Source: Collinsella sp. (GTDB taxonomy: Bacteria > Actinomycetota > Coriobacteriia > Coriobacteriales > Coriobacteriaceae). Taken from it: a stretch of DNA of 11,544 bases. The stretch covers positions 1 through 11,544 of the forward strand of contig JAHHSP010000029.1 in assembly GCA_020025115.1 (NCBI GenBank), read 5' to 3'. The notes beneath the pieces were generated by a model, which made no database searches, was not told where the DNA came from, and saw nothing but the letters and a program-made list of their open reading frames with translations. The stretch's first letter is position 1. Each line of letters begins with the position of its first letter. Positions 1 through 7,249 of the stretch are shown piece by piece. The translations under genes and the position numbers were made by a program.

Positions 1-124
1 GGGCATGCTGCTCGCTTTCGTAGTGGTTGATCACGTCCAAGCATACGCCATGTCCGCCATCGGCCGCGGTAGTGCGGCGTGCGCCAATCTATAAACCAGA
101 ACCACGCGGAGCTCGGGCGCGCTC

Positions 125-784
125 CTAGGCGTTGGGCGCCTTGAGGCGGTCGAGTGCCGCCGGGAGGTCGTGGAGGGTGGGCAGCACCTTTGCGCATAGG
201 GCGCGTATCTCGGGTGTGGGATCGTTGTAGTCGGGGACCATGATCGTGCGCATGCCGGCGGCGGCGCCCGACCGCACGCCGTTGAAGGAGTCCTCCACGG
301 CGATGCAGCGGGTGGGCTCGATGCCCAGGCGGCCGGCGGCGGCGAGGTAGACGTCGGGAGCGGGTTTGTGATGTTCGATGTCCTCATCGAAGACGGCGGC
401 ATCGAACGACTCCATGAGGCCGAGGTGCTCCATGCTCGCGATGGCCCGGTCGCGCGCGCTCGAGGTGGCGAGCGCCACGGCGAGACCCCGCTCGCGCACC
501 GCGGCAACCGCTTCGGCGGCGCCGGGCTTGGGCTCGAGTTCGTCTTCCCAGGTCGCGTCGAATATCTCGTGGCGGCGATTGAAGAGGCGCTCGGTGAATG
601 CGGGGTCGCCGAATTCATCGTCGATCATCTTCATGGCATTGGGAATGCTGCACCCCACGAACGCCTGCAAGATGCGCTCGGGGATTTCGATTCGCAAGTC
701 CCGTGCCGCCCGCCGCCATGCGGCCTGGCTCACGCGCTCCGTATCGATGAGGGTGCCGTCCATGTCGAAGATGACTGCCTGCAT
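125..784 (-). CDS. HAD-superfamily hydrolase, beta-phosphoglucomutase-like subfamily
   Basis: A 219-residue cytoplasmic HAD phosphatase or phosphomutase; the substrate cannot be told from sequence. Motif I is FDMDGT at residues 6-11, with nucleophile Asp7 and acid/base Asp9. Motif II is the ATSSA segment near residues 106-110. The motif III lysine is Lys140 in the HHKPAPD segment. Motif IV is the acidic pair Glu164-Asp165 (AVEDSFNGV). Residues of about 15-85 form the helical cap, which places it in cap class C1 with beta-phosphoglucomutase-like enzymes. The frame stays open far upstream, but this ATG fits motif I at the N-terminus and has an AAAGGA SD six bases before it. It lies 86 nt downstream of the P-type ATPase gene on the same strand, so co-transcription is possible. 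Family known, specific substrate unknown. Confidence 0.9.
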   Translation of the reverse strand: MQAVIFDMDGTLIDTERVSQAAWRRAARDLRIEIPERILQAFVGCSIPNAMKMIDDEFGDPAFTERLFNRRHEIFDATWEDELEPKPGAAEAVAAVRERGLAVALATSSARDRAIASMEHLGLMESFDAAVFDEDIEHHKPAPDVYLAAAGRLGIEPTRCIAVEDSFNGVRSGAAAGMRTIMVPDYNDPTPEIRALCAKVLPTLHDLPAALDRLKAPNA

Positions 785-870
785 GCGGGATCCTTTCGGG
801 AAAGTGCCTGGGCAGCATGGTAGCAGGACGGGGCGCCGCCGGGGTTCGCCTTTGTGGACGTGGCCCGCGC

Positions 871-3759
871 CTACAACAGCTCGCCGTGGGCGCGGACGTA
901 GAGCGTCTTGACGATGCTCGTGAGCAGCAGATAGCCGATCATCATCGCCGCGAGGACGCCGAAGAACGCACCCGGCAGCGGCACCAGGTCGAGAGCCGCG
1001 TTCACGCCCGGCACGTAGGGCATGGCGGTCACCAGGCCCACGCCCAGAACCGTGAGGGCGGTGAGGGACGCGGCGGGCTTGCTCTGCACAAAGGGCAGGC
1101 GCTCGGTGCGCAGCAGGTGGATCACGAGGGTCTGCGTCCACATGGACTCGACGAACCAGCCGGTCTGGAAGACGAGGGCGAACAGGGCGCGCTGGGAGGG
1201 GTCGGCGAGGGCGTCCCAGGGAGCGCCCATCACGAGCGGGCACACGACCCAGAACATCACCGCGAAGGTCAGGATGTCGAAGATCGAACTCACGGGACCG
1301 ATTTTGAGCATGAAGCTCACGATGCCGCGTGCGTCCCAGGTGCGCGGGCGGGCGAGGAACGACTCGTCGACGCGATCCCAGGGCAGCGCGGCGCAACTCA
1401 CCGTGTAGGCCATGCCGAGCAGGAGCAGCTGCAACGCGCTCATGGGTAAAAACGGCAGGAAAGCGGCGGCGACGAGCACGGAGAGCACGTTGCCGAAGTT
1501 CGAGCTCGCGGTGGTCTTGATGTACTTGATGGTGTTTCCGTACGTACGGCGCCCCTCGACGATGCCGTGTGCGAGGACGGTGAGCTCCTTTTTGAGCAAG
1601 ATGATATCGGCGCTCTCCTTGGCGACGTCGACGGCGGTGTCGACGGAGATGCCGCAGTCGCTGGCGCGCATGGCGGCGGCGTCGTTGATGCCATCGCCCA
1701 TGAAGCCCACGGTGTGCCCGCCGTGCGTGCGCAGGACCTCGACGATGCGGGCCTTCTGCAAGGGGGAGAGCTTTGCGAAGAGCCCCGTGCGCTCGGCGCG
1801 CTCGGCGAGCTCGTCATCGTTGAGCAGGTCGATGTCGGCGCCGGTGAGCATGTTGCGGGCGTCGATGCCGACCTGCTCGCAGATGGTCGCCGCAACGGCG
1901 GCGTTGTCACCGGTGAGCACCTTTACGGCGACGCCCAGGTCGCCGAGCTCCCGTATGGCCGCCTTGGCGCTGGCCTTGGGCGGATCGAGAAAGGCGAGGT
2001 AGCCGATGAGCGTCATGCCGCGCTCGTCGTCGGCGGTGAGGTCGCGGGCCTCCACGTCGTTTCGCTGGGCCACGCCGACCACGCGCATCCCGTGCTCGTT
2101 GAGGCCGCGGACGCGGTCGAGAATCTGCTCGGCCTGCTCATCGGTGAGCGGCAGGACTTCCCGTCCGACCTCGACCGTATCGCACGCGTCGATCATCTCC
2201 TCGACGGCTCCCTTGGTGATGGGCTGGCGCTTCCCGGTGGCGTCTTCGACCACCACGCTCATGCGGCGACGGTCGAAGTCGAAGGGAATCTCGTCGACCA
2301 GGCGCCAGTGGTCGCGCGCGGCGGCGATCGTCGCGGCCTCGGGGGAGGTCCGTGTGTCGGACGACCCCGCTCGCGCGTCCATGCTGCGGCCGCCGGCGGC
2401 AAGATCCTCGGCGCGCTCGATGATGGCCTCGTCCATGAGGTTGCGCAGGCCGGTTTGGAAGACGCTGTTGAGATAGGCGTGACGGAGCACGCGGTCGCTC
2501 GGTGCGCCCAGCACGTCGAGATGGCGTTCGAGCACGATCTTGTCACGCGTGAGGGTCCCGGTCTTGTCGCAGCACAGCACGTCCATGGCGCCCAGGTTCT
2601 GAATGGAGGAGATCTCCTTCACCACGACATCCTTGGCGCGCATGCTCTCGGCTCCGCGCGCAAGGCAGGTCGTCACGATGACCGGCAGCATCTGCGGCGT
2701 GATTCCCACGGCGACGGAGATGGAGAACAGCAGCGCGTCGAGCCAGTCGCCCTTGGTGAGGCCGCACAAGACGAACACTATGGGGCACATGATGAGCATG
2801 AAGCCGATGAGCACGCGGGAGACCGACGCCACTCCGGTGTCGAAGCTCGTGGCGGTGGGGCGGGAGTCGAGTGCGCTCGCGATGCCGCCCAGGTAGGTGC
2901 GCGCGCCGGTGGTCACGACCACGCCCTTGCCCGAACCGCTTTGCACGGTGGTGCCCGCGAAGGCGAAGTTCGTGCAATCGTCGATGAGCAGCGCTCGCCC
3001 GATGGGCCTATCGATGGCGGCCGGGGTCTTCTCGGCGGGGTCGGATTCGCCGGTGAGGGCGGCCTGGGTGAGGAACAGGTCCTTGGCCGAGACGATGCGC
3101 AGGTCGGCGGGTATGATATCGCCTGCGGCAAGCTCGATCAGGTCGCCGGGGACCACGTCCGCCAGCGGGATTTCGGCGGCGCCGGTGTCCTCGCGCACAC
3201 AGCGGCAGGTGATGGAGACGAGGCCCTTCAGGGCATCTGCCGCCGCCGCTCCGCGGGTATCCTGCCAAAACGATATGCCTCCGGAGATGAGGACCATGAG
3301 GCCGATGATGATGGCGGTGGAGGGGTCTGCCTCACCGGGTGCGGCAAGGTAGACGTTTGTGTACAGCGAGATCGCGGCAAGTGCGAGCAGGATGAGGGTG
3401 AACGGGGTGAGGAACGCGCGGGAGAGGCGGGCGGCGAGCGGCTCGTGATGCTCGGGGGCGATGATGTTGGCTCCGTGTACCGAGCGGACGCGATGGGCCT
3501 GCTGTTCGGTGAGGCCGTGCTCGCCGGTGCCGAGCAGGTCCATGACCTCCGCGGCATCCAGGCACCCGATGTGCGCGATCTCGGGATCGAGCCCCGAGGT
3601 GCGTTTTGCCGCCGCGGCCGAGGTCGCGTTGTGGCGAACATGCGAGTTCGCGTTGCCGATGGCGCGGTGGATGCCGCGGCGCACGCGGCATCCGACCATG
3701 TGGGAGCCCGTGCCGATTCCGGCGGCCTCGATACGGTCGATGTGCTTCATCCAGGTCAT
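871..3759 (-). CDS. mgtA: P3B-type (MgtA/MgtB-like) P-type ATPase, putative Mg2+ importer
   Basis: A 962-residue inner-membrane P-type ATPase; the family normally imports Mg2+. Residues 1-60 are a basic, probably disordered N-tail. M1-M2 cover about 117-167. The actuator has TGES at 236-239. M3-M4 cover about 313-368. The phosphorylation site is CDKTGTLT with Asp398. The nucleotide domain has KGAVEEM (516-522), TGDN (616-619) and the hinge GDGINDA (688-694). M5-M10 follow, with the P3B signatures ASSNFGN (751-757) and ALPWDRVD (790-797). Catalysis looks intact. The transport site does not: M4 reads TPQMLP where MgtA has TPEMLP, and M6 reads GMAYTVS where MgtA has N-x-x-Y-D-x-S, so the usual Glu, Asn and Asp are Gln356, Gly782 and Thr786. 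The chosen start has an AAGGAGGTG SD four bases upstream. An in-frame ATG at 3834 lacks an SD. A long structured leader precedes the gene. The family call is sure; the transported ion is not. Confidence 0.9.
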   Translation of the reverse strand: MTWMKHIDRIEAAGIGTGSHMVGCRVRRGIHRAIGNANSHVRHNATSAAAAKRTSGLDPEIAHIGCLDAAEVMDLLGTGEHGLTEQQAHRVRSVHGANIIAPEHHEPLAARLSRAFLTPFTLILLALAAISLYTNVYLAAPGEADPSTAIIIGLMVLISGGISFWQDTRGAAAADALKGLVSITCRCVREDTGAAEIPLADVVPGDLIELAAGDIIPADLRIVSAKDLFLTQAALTGESDPAEKTPAAIDRPIGRALLIDDCTNFAFAGTTVQSGSGKGVVVTTGARTYLGGIASALDSRPTATSFDTGVASVSRVLIGFMLIMCPIVFVLCGLTKGDWLDALLFSISVAVGITPQMLPVIVTTCLARGAESMRAKDVVVKEISSIQNLGAMDVLCCDKTGTLTRDKIVLERHLDVLGAPSDRVLRHAYLNSVFQTGLRNLMDEAIIERAEDLAAGGRSMDARAGSSDTRTSPEAATIAAARDHWRLVDEIPFDFDRRRMSVVVEDATGKRQPITKGAVEEMIDACDTVEVGREVLPLTDEQAEQILDRVRGLNEHGMRVVGVAQRNDVEARDLTADDERGMTLIGYLAFLDPPKASAKAAIRELGDLGVAVKVLTGDNAAVAATICEQVGIDARNMLTGADIDLLNDDELAERAERTGLFAKLSPLQKARIVEVLRTHGGHTVGFMGDGINDAAAMRASDCGISVDTAVDVAKESADIILLKKELTVLAHGIVEGRRTYGNTIKYIKTTASSNFGNVLSVLVAAAFLPFLPMSALQLLLLGMAYTVSCAALPWDRVDESFLARPRTWDARGIVSFMLKIGPVSSIFDILTFAVMFWVVCPLVMGAPWDALADPSQRALFALVFQTGWFVESMWTQTLVIHLLRTERLPFVQSKPAASLTALTVLGVGLVTAMPYVPGVNAALDLVPLPGAFFGVLAAMMIGYLLLTSIVKTLYVRAHGELL

Positions 3760-3780
3760 GAGGCACCTCCTTGACGTTGT

Positions 3781-3906
3781 CCCGGCACTGCCGGGTGTGT
3801 GGTCGAACAAGGGGAGATGCGCCCATGCAGGCATGGGTCGATCGCGACGATCGTCGCAAGGACATCGATTCGGTTGCGTTGCGATGGCGGACGACGCCCG
3901 TGCGTC
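3781..3906 (-). promoter_or_regulatory. Hairpin cluster in the mgtA 5' leader
   Basis: Four inverted repeats lie between the leader ORF and the mgtA SD. They are GACGC/GCGTC with a 4-nt loop (3893-3906), a perfect 14-nt palindrome (3844-3857), CCCATGC/GCATGGG (3822-3837), and CCCGGC/GCCGGG with a 3-nt loop (3781-3795), which ends eight nt before the SD at 3764-3772. None is followed by a U-run, so they are not obvious intrinsic terminators. They could switch access to the SD or expose a Rho loading site in response to leader translation or Mg2+. The hairpins are seen; the function is inferred. I do not see the conserved core of the M-box riboswitch. Confidence 0.5.
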
Positions 3907-3922
3907 CGTTATGCCCGGGGAT

Positions 3923-4024
3923 TCATCGTCCGGTCAGAAGGCGAGGGAGCGGGCCGCGGGTGCCGCCATGGCGCAATCGGGGTTTGCTAGCCTGCTGGGC
4001 ACAGCTACTGGCAGGGTGGTCCAT
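3923..4024 (-). CDS. Leader peptide of the mgtA transcript (MgtL-like candidate, 33 aa)
   Basis: A 33-codon ORF inside the mgtA leader that begins MDHPASSCAQQ and ends RGPLPRLLTGR. An AAGGAGGTG SD sits four bases before its ATG. The initiation region (SD, spacer and ATG) matches that of mgtA at all but one base. It follows the predicted promoter by about 45 nt and ends about 165 nt before the mgtA start. It has four prolines (4, 15, 25, 27) and seven arginines. The PLPR motif also occurs in the enterobacterial MgtL peptide, where slow proline decoding or ribosome destabilisation at low Mg2+ raises mgtA expression. The resemblance is to a short motif plus architecture, so homology is not shown. 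The stop TGA overlaps the ATG of a five-codon ORF (MNPRA), possibly by chance. Confidence 0.6.
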   Translation of the reverse strand: MDHPASSCAQQASKPRLRHGGTRGPLPRLLTGR

Positions 4025-4076
4025 GACGCACCTCCTTCTCGGTCGCGGCCGGGGCCTTCCTTGAGATCCGCACGCT

Positions 4077-4104
4077 AGTGTAGACCGCCCGTTGGGGCTG
4101 TCAA
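4077..4104 (-). promoter_or_regulatory. Promoter of the mgtL-like/mgtA transcript
   Basis: On the minus strand a perfect TTGACA -35 box (4099-4104) is followed after 16 nt by TACACT (4077-4082, four or five of six to the -10 consensus). Transcription would start near 4070, giving a leader of about 310 nt before mgtA. It is the clearest sigma-70-type promoter in the window. An AT-rich stretch just upstream (4111-4146) separates it from the divergent yoaK promoter. Confidence 0.7.
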
Positions 4105-4129
4105 GCGCGATTTCAGTTTAATTCACAAA

Positions 4130-4159
4130 TTGAGAAGGTTTGTAAAGAGGGCGTTAAGT
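4130..4159 (+). promoter_or_regulatory. Possible promoter of the yoaK-family gene
   Basis: TTGAGA (4130-4135) and TTAAGT (4154-4159) are separated by 18 nt in the AT-rich divergent region. This would start transcription near 4166 and leave an 80-nt leader before the SD. The -10 match is modest, so this is only a plausible assignment. Confidence 0.35.
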
Positions 4160-4191
4160 GGCTCGATTTGGAGACGGCCCCCACATCGAGG

Positions 4192-4215
4192 CCCGTATGG
4201 CATATGCTGTACGGG
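4192..4215 (+). promoter_or_regulatory. 24-nt dyad / RNA hairpin in the yoaK leader
   Basis: The left arm CCCGTATGGCAT pairs with the right arm ATGCTGTACGGG. Ten of twelve positions are complementary in DNA, and the other two form G-U wobbles in RNA. The element lies between the possible promoter and the SD of the yoaK-family gene. It could be an operator for a dimeric repressor or an RNA hairpin in the 5' leader. The function is unknown. Confidence 0.55.
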
Positions 4216-4248
4216 ATTGTCGTTGGACCGCGGCGAGGGGAGGGGCGC

Positions 4249-4932
4249 ATGGAACGCGCGAAGCAGGTATCCGAGTCGATCGAACTCGGCGTCGTGCTGG
4301 CATTGGTCGGCGGCTTCATGGACGTCTATTCCTACGTCGGCCGCGGTGGCGTGTTCGCCAACGCCCAGACGGGCAACATCCTGCTCGCGGGCGTGCACAT
4401 CTCCGAGGGCGACATCCCCCTCGCCATGCATTTCCTCTTGCCGGTCCTGTGCTTCTCCGTCGGCATCATGATGAGCGATTTGGTGCACGAGCGTTTTGCC
4501 AGCGTCTTGCATTGGCGCCAACTCACCGTTTTGGCCGAGGCCCTCATCCTGCTCGGCGTGGGCTTGCTTCCCCCCGAGCACAACATGCTCGCCAACGGCC
4601 TCACCTCGCTCGCCTGCGGCATGCAGGTCGAGAGCTTCCGCAAGATCCGTGGACGCGGCATCGCCACCACCATGTGCATCGGAAACCTGCGCAGCGCCCT
4701 GCAAAACGTCGACGATTACATCATCACGCACGAGCGGGGTTTTCTCGCCAACGGGTTCCTGTACTTTGGCGTGATCGCCGTGTTCGTGTGCGGCGCCGTG
4801 CTCGGCAACTGGTGCCTCGGGCGATTTGGGCTTTCCTCCATCGGCATCTGCTCGCTGCTGTTGCTCGCGGCGTTCTTCATGATGTTTTCCGATCGCGAAG
4901 CCGAGGTGGAGTGCGGGGGCGCGGGCGAGTAG
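4249..4932 (+). CDS. YoaK/DUF1275 family integral membrane protein
   Basis: A 227-residue membrane protein of the DUF1275 (YoaK) family, which has no firmly established function. Family hallmarks are GGFMDVYSY (21-29), the FANAQTGNILLAG segment (36-48), the ACGMQVESFR segment (122-131) and the ATTMCIGNL repeat of the TGN motif (139-147). About six hydrophobic segments are visible, near 12-30, 60-78, 92-108, 115-125, 168-188 and 196-213. The start chosen has GAGGGGAGGGG just upstream and matches the usual short N-terminus. The frame could begin 27 codons earlier, but that would run through the leader dyad and has no SD. It is divergent from the mgtA transcript with promoters about 50 nt apart, so shared regulation is possible. 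It converges on mnmA with 28 nt between the stops and no clear terminator. Confidence 0.88.
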   Translation: MERAKQVSESIELGVVLALVGGFMDVYSYVGRGGVFANAQTGNILLAGVHISEGDIPLAMHFLLPVLCFSVGIMMSDLVHERFASVLHWRQLTVLAEALILLGVGLLPPEHNMLANGLTSLACGMQVESFRKIRGRGIATTMCIGNLRSALQNVDDYIITHERGFLANGFLYFGVIAVFVCGAVLGNWCLGRFGLSSIGICSLLLLAAFFMMFSDREAEVECGGAGE

Positions 4933-4960
4933 GCCGCGTTCGATCGGCTCACATGGGTCG

Positions 4961-6119
4961 CTAAATCGCCCTCACCACGGTCCCGCCGCCCAGGACGATG
5001 TCGCCGGCGTAGACCACGACCGCCTGGCCGGGGGCGATGCCGCGCTCGGGCTCGTCGAAGATGAGCTCCATCTCACCCTCGGCACTCGGCGACCTGCGCA
5101 GACGCGCGGGCTGTGCGGGATGACGGTAGCGGATCTTGGCGCTCACGGGCAGGCCCTTCCCGCCGCCTTCGTCCAGCAGCTCTTCCATGATGCGCGCCGG
5201 AGCGCTCCAGATCCAGTCGTCGGCGATGAGACCGCCCGCCATGAGGTCCTCGACTTCGCCGAGGGTGACCGTGTTCGTCGTTGCATCGATGCCCGTCACA
5301 TAGACGGGGTGCGCGCAGGCTACGCCGAGCCCCTTGCGTTGCCCCACGGTGTAGCGAATCGCCCCGTGATGGCGTCCCAGCACGCGGCCGGCTGGGTCCA
5401 CGATGTCGCCCTCCGGCAGCGGAGCCCCGTTGCGCCGTTCGATGTACGAAGCAGATGCCCTGGCTGTCGCGTTTTCCGGCGTTTTCGAACCCCTGCTCGC
5501 GGGCGATGCGGCGCACGTCGCGTTCCTTGAAGAGGCCGCCGAGGGGCAGCAGGGTGCGCGCAAGGCGTTCCTGTGTGAGCGAATACAGCACGTAGGTCTG
5601 ATCTTTCGAGGGGTCGAGCGCGCAGCCGAGGGTGCGGACGGGCTCGGCCCCCTCCGCCCGCGCGGCGATCGCATCGATGAGTTCGCGCTCTCCGTCGCGT
5701 CGCATCGCGCCACTCCGGCACCTGTCGAGTGTGCCGATGCATCCATAATGGCCCGTGGCTATGAAATCGCAGCCGCGTTCCCGGGCGTGGCGGAGCAGTG
5801 CGTCGAACTTGAGATGGCGGTTGCAGTCGATGCAGGGATTGGGCGTGCGCCCCGACTCATAGGTTCGCACGAATCTCTCCACCACCTGGCGCTCGAAGGT
5901 CGCACGCATGTCGATGACCTCGTGCGGGAAACCCAGGCGCTTGGAGATCGCGGCGGCATCGTCGGCGTCCGAGCCGCTGCCGCAGGCTCCGGGGACGGCG
6001 TCGCCGTGCAGCAACATGGTGGCGCCGAGGCAGTCGTATCCCTGCTGGGTGAGCAGGTAGGCGGTAACGCTCGAATCGACGCCGCCGCTCATGGCGACGA
6101 GTGCGCGCTTGCGGGTCAT
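4961..6119 (-). pseudogene. mnmA: mnmA, tRNA-specific 2-thiouridylase, disrupted by a frameshifting deletion
   Basis: MnmA makes the 2-thio group of U34 in tRNA Lys, Glu and Gln. The first frame runs from ATG (SD AAGGAG) for 225 residues. It has the PP-loop SGGVDSS (11-17), NPCIDCN with catalytic Cys99, ATGHY (121-125), DPSKDQTYVL (169-178) and DSQGICF with the second catalytic Cys223. At 5446-5447 the homology jumps to another frame and continues for 161 codons from YIERRNG through YTVGQRKGLG to the C-terminal beta-barrel and the stop at 4961. The family has about seven residues between ICFI and this point. Exactly 23 missing bases would restore both frame and length. Without them, translation reads on out of frame to a stop near 5073. 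This is either a true lesion or a sequence/assembly error. It lies 19 nt after cysK, clearly in one operon. Confidence 0.85.
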
Positions 6120-6138
6120 GGATCTCCTTTGCGTGGGG

Positions 6139-7074
6139 CTAGGCGAAGAGGGCGGTGGAGAGGTAGCGCTCACCGGTATCGGGGAGCAGGGCGACGATGG
6201 TCTTGCCGGCATTTTCGGGGCGCTTCGCCAGCTCGAGCGCGGCCCAGGTGGCGGCTCCCGAGGAGATGCCGGCCAAAACGCCCGCCTGCCGCGCGAGGGC
6301 GCGGCCGCAGGCGAGCGCGTCCTCGTTTTGAACGGCGATGATCTCATCGTACACGGTGGCGTCGAGCACCTCGGGCACGAACCCCGCTCCGATGCCCTGG
6401 ATGGCATGGGGGGCGGCTGAGCCTCCGGAGAGCACGGGCGAGTCGGCGGGCTCGACGGCGACCACGCGGACATCTTCATTCATCTGCTTGAGATAGCGCC
6501 CCACGCCGGTGATGGTGCCGCCCGTTCCGACGCCCGCCACGAAGACGTCCACGTCGCCTTCGGTGTCACGCCAGATCTCGGGGCCGGTGGTCGCCATGTG
6601 CGCCGCGGGGTTCGATGGATTGGTGAATTGCCCGGCGATCCAGCTCTTGGGGATGCTCGCCGCGAGTTCCTCGGCTCGGGCTATCGCGCCCCTCATCCCC
6701 TTGTCGCCCGGGGTGAGCACGAGTTCGGCGCCATAGGCGGCGAGCAGGGCCCGTCTTTCGGCGCTCATCGTCTCCGGCATGGTTATCACGAGTCGGTACC
6801 CGCGCGCCGCCGCCAGAGCGGCCAGGCCGACGCCGGTGTTGCCGCTCGTCGGCTCGATGATGGTGCAGCCGGCGTCCGGCTCGATCGCGCCCGCCGCCTC
6901 CGCCTCGTTCAGCATGTTGAGCGCGACGCGGTCTTTGACCGAGCCGGCGGGATTTTGGCGCTCGAGTTTCACGAGCACGCGGGCCTTGAGGTCGAGTTGG
7001 CGCTCGAATCGGACGAGTTCGAGTAGGGGCGTGTTTCCCACGAGCTCGTCAAGGGAGGTGTGGATGCGGGTCAT
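6139..7074 (-). CDS. cysK: Cysteine synthase (O-acetylserine sulfhydrylase)
   Basis: A 311-residue PLP enzyme that makes cysteine from O-acetylserine and sulfide in the cytoplasm. The PLP lysine is Lys47 in NPAGSVKDR (41-49). The substrate loop is PTSGNTG (75-81). QFTNPSNPAAH (149-159) is typical of CysK. The phosphate-binding loop is GVGTGGT (181-187). GISSGA and the C-terminal DTGERYLST are also present. Length and start (AAGGAG, five bases before ATG) are normal for the family. It is the first gene of a cysK-mnmA operon and is divergent from an Rrf2 regulator gene, as expected for a cysteine- or sulfur-responsive unit. CysM is less likely given the motifs. Confidence 0.95.
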   Translation of the reverse strand: MTRIHTSLDELVGNTPLLELVRFERQLDLKARVLVKLERQNPAGSVKDRVALNMLNEAEAAGAIEPDAGCTIIEPTSGNTGVGLAALAAARGYRLVITMPETMSAERRALLAAYGAELVLTPGDKGMRGAIARAEELAASIPKSWIAGQFTNPSNPAAHMATTGPEIWRDTEGDVDVFVAGVGTGGTITGVGRYLKQMNEDVRVVAVEPADSPVLSGGSAAPHAIQGIGAGFVPEVLDATVYDEIIAVQNEDALACGRALARQAGVLAGISSGAATWAALELAKRPENAGKTIVALLPDTGERYLSTALFA

Positions 7075-7141
7075 GTCTGCTCCTTTTCACGGTGTCGGTA
7101 ATTGTAAGGCGTCGGCGGCGGTTTTGCCCGTGTGCATATAA

Positions 7142-7166
7142 ACATACCAAAATCATAGGGATATGT
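7142..7166. promoter_or_regulatory. Candidate Rrf2 operator between cysK and rrf2
   Basis: An interrupted dyad reads ACATACC (7142-7148), 10 nt of A/T-rich spacer, then GGATATGT (7159-7166). The arms are complementary apart from one inserted base. It resembles the CymR-type boxes (C-rich left arm, GGA-T right arm) that control cysteine genes in Bacillus. It lies upstream of cysK in the divergent region. The cysK promoter itself is unclear: TACAAT at 7101-7106 (minus) is the best -10, with a poor -35, and TATGAT within the dyad is an alternative. Confidence 0.35.
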
Positions 7167-7249
7167 CGCTTCACGGGGGTTGAATTGGAATCGAGCGTCT
7201 CCCGTTCGCCCGTTTGCGGGAAATAACCCATATGCCGCAGGGGGTTGTC

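Noticed and set aside
2..94. A plus-strand frame open from the window edge to TAA at 92-94, which could be the tail of a gene.
   Set aside because: Only 30 codons, no family resemblance, and an open run of this length is expected by chance in GC-rich DNA.
1567..3774. A 735-codon open frame on the plus strand opposite mgtA.
   Set aside because: It is antisense to a gene with strong family motifs; its Gly/Ala/Asp/Val/His-rich translation has no recognisable domain and reflects GC-rich codon bias.
3909..3926. A five-codon ORF (MNPRA) whose ATG overlaps the leader ORF stop.
   Set aside because: ATGA overlaps arise easily and five codons carry no testable signal without comparative data; mentioned only in the leader entry.
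3760..4070. An M-box (ykoK) magnesium riboswitch in the mgtA leader.
   Set aside because: I could not find the conserved M-box core segments; the leader is instead built around a short ORF and simple hairpins.
5707..5760. A second frameshift in mnmA after ATGHY, where the usual Ala-Arg is replaced by Gly-Cys.
   Set aside because: This segment is variable in the family and the same frame regains homology at DPSKDQTY, so one lesion explains the gene.
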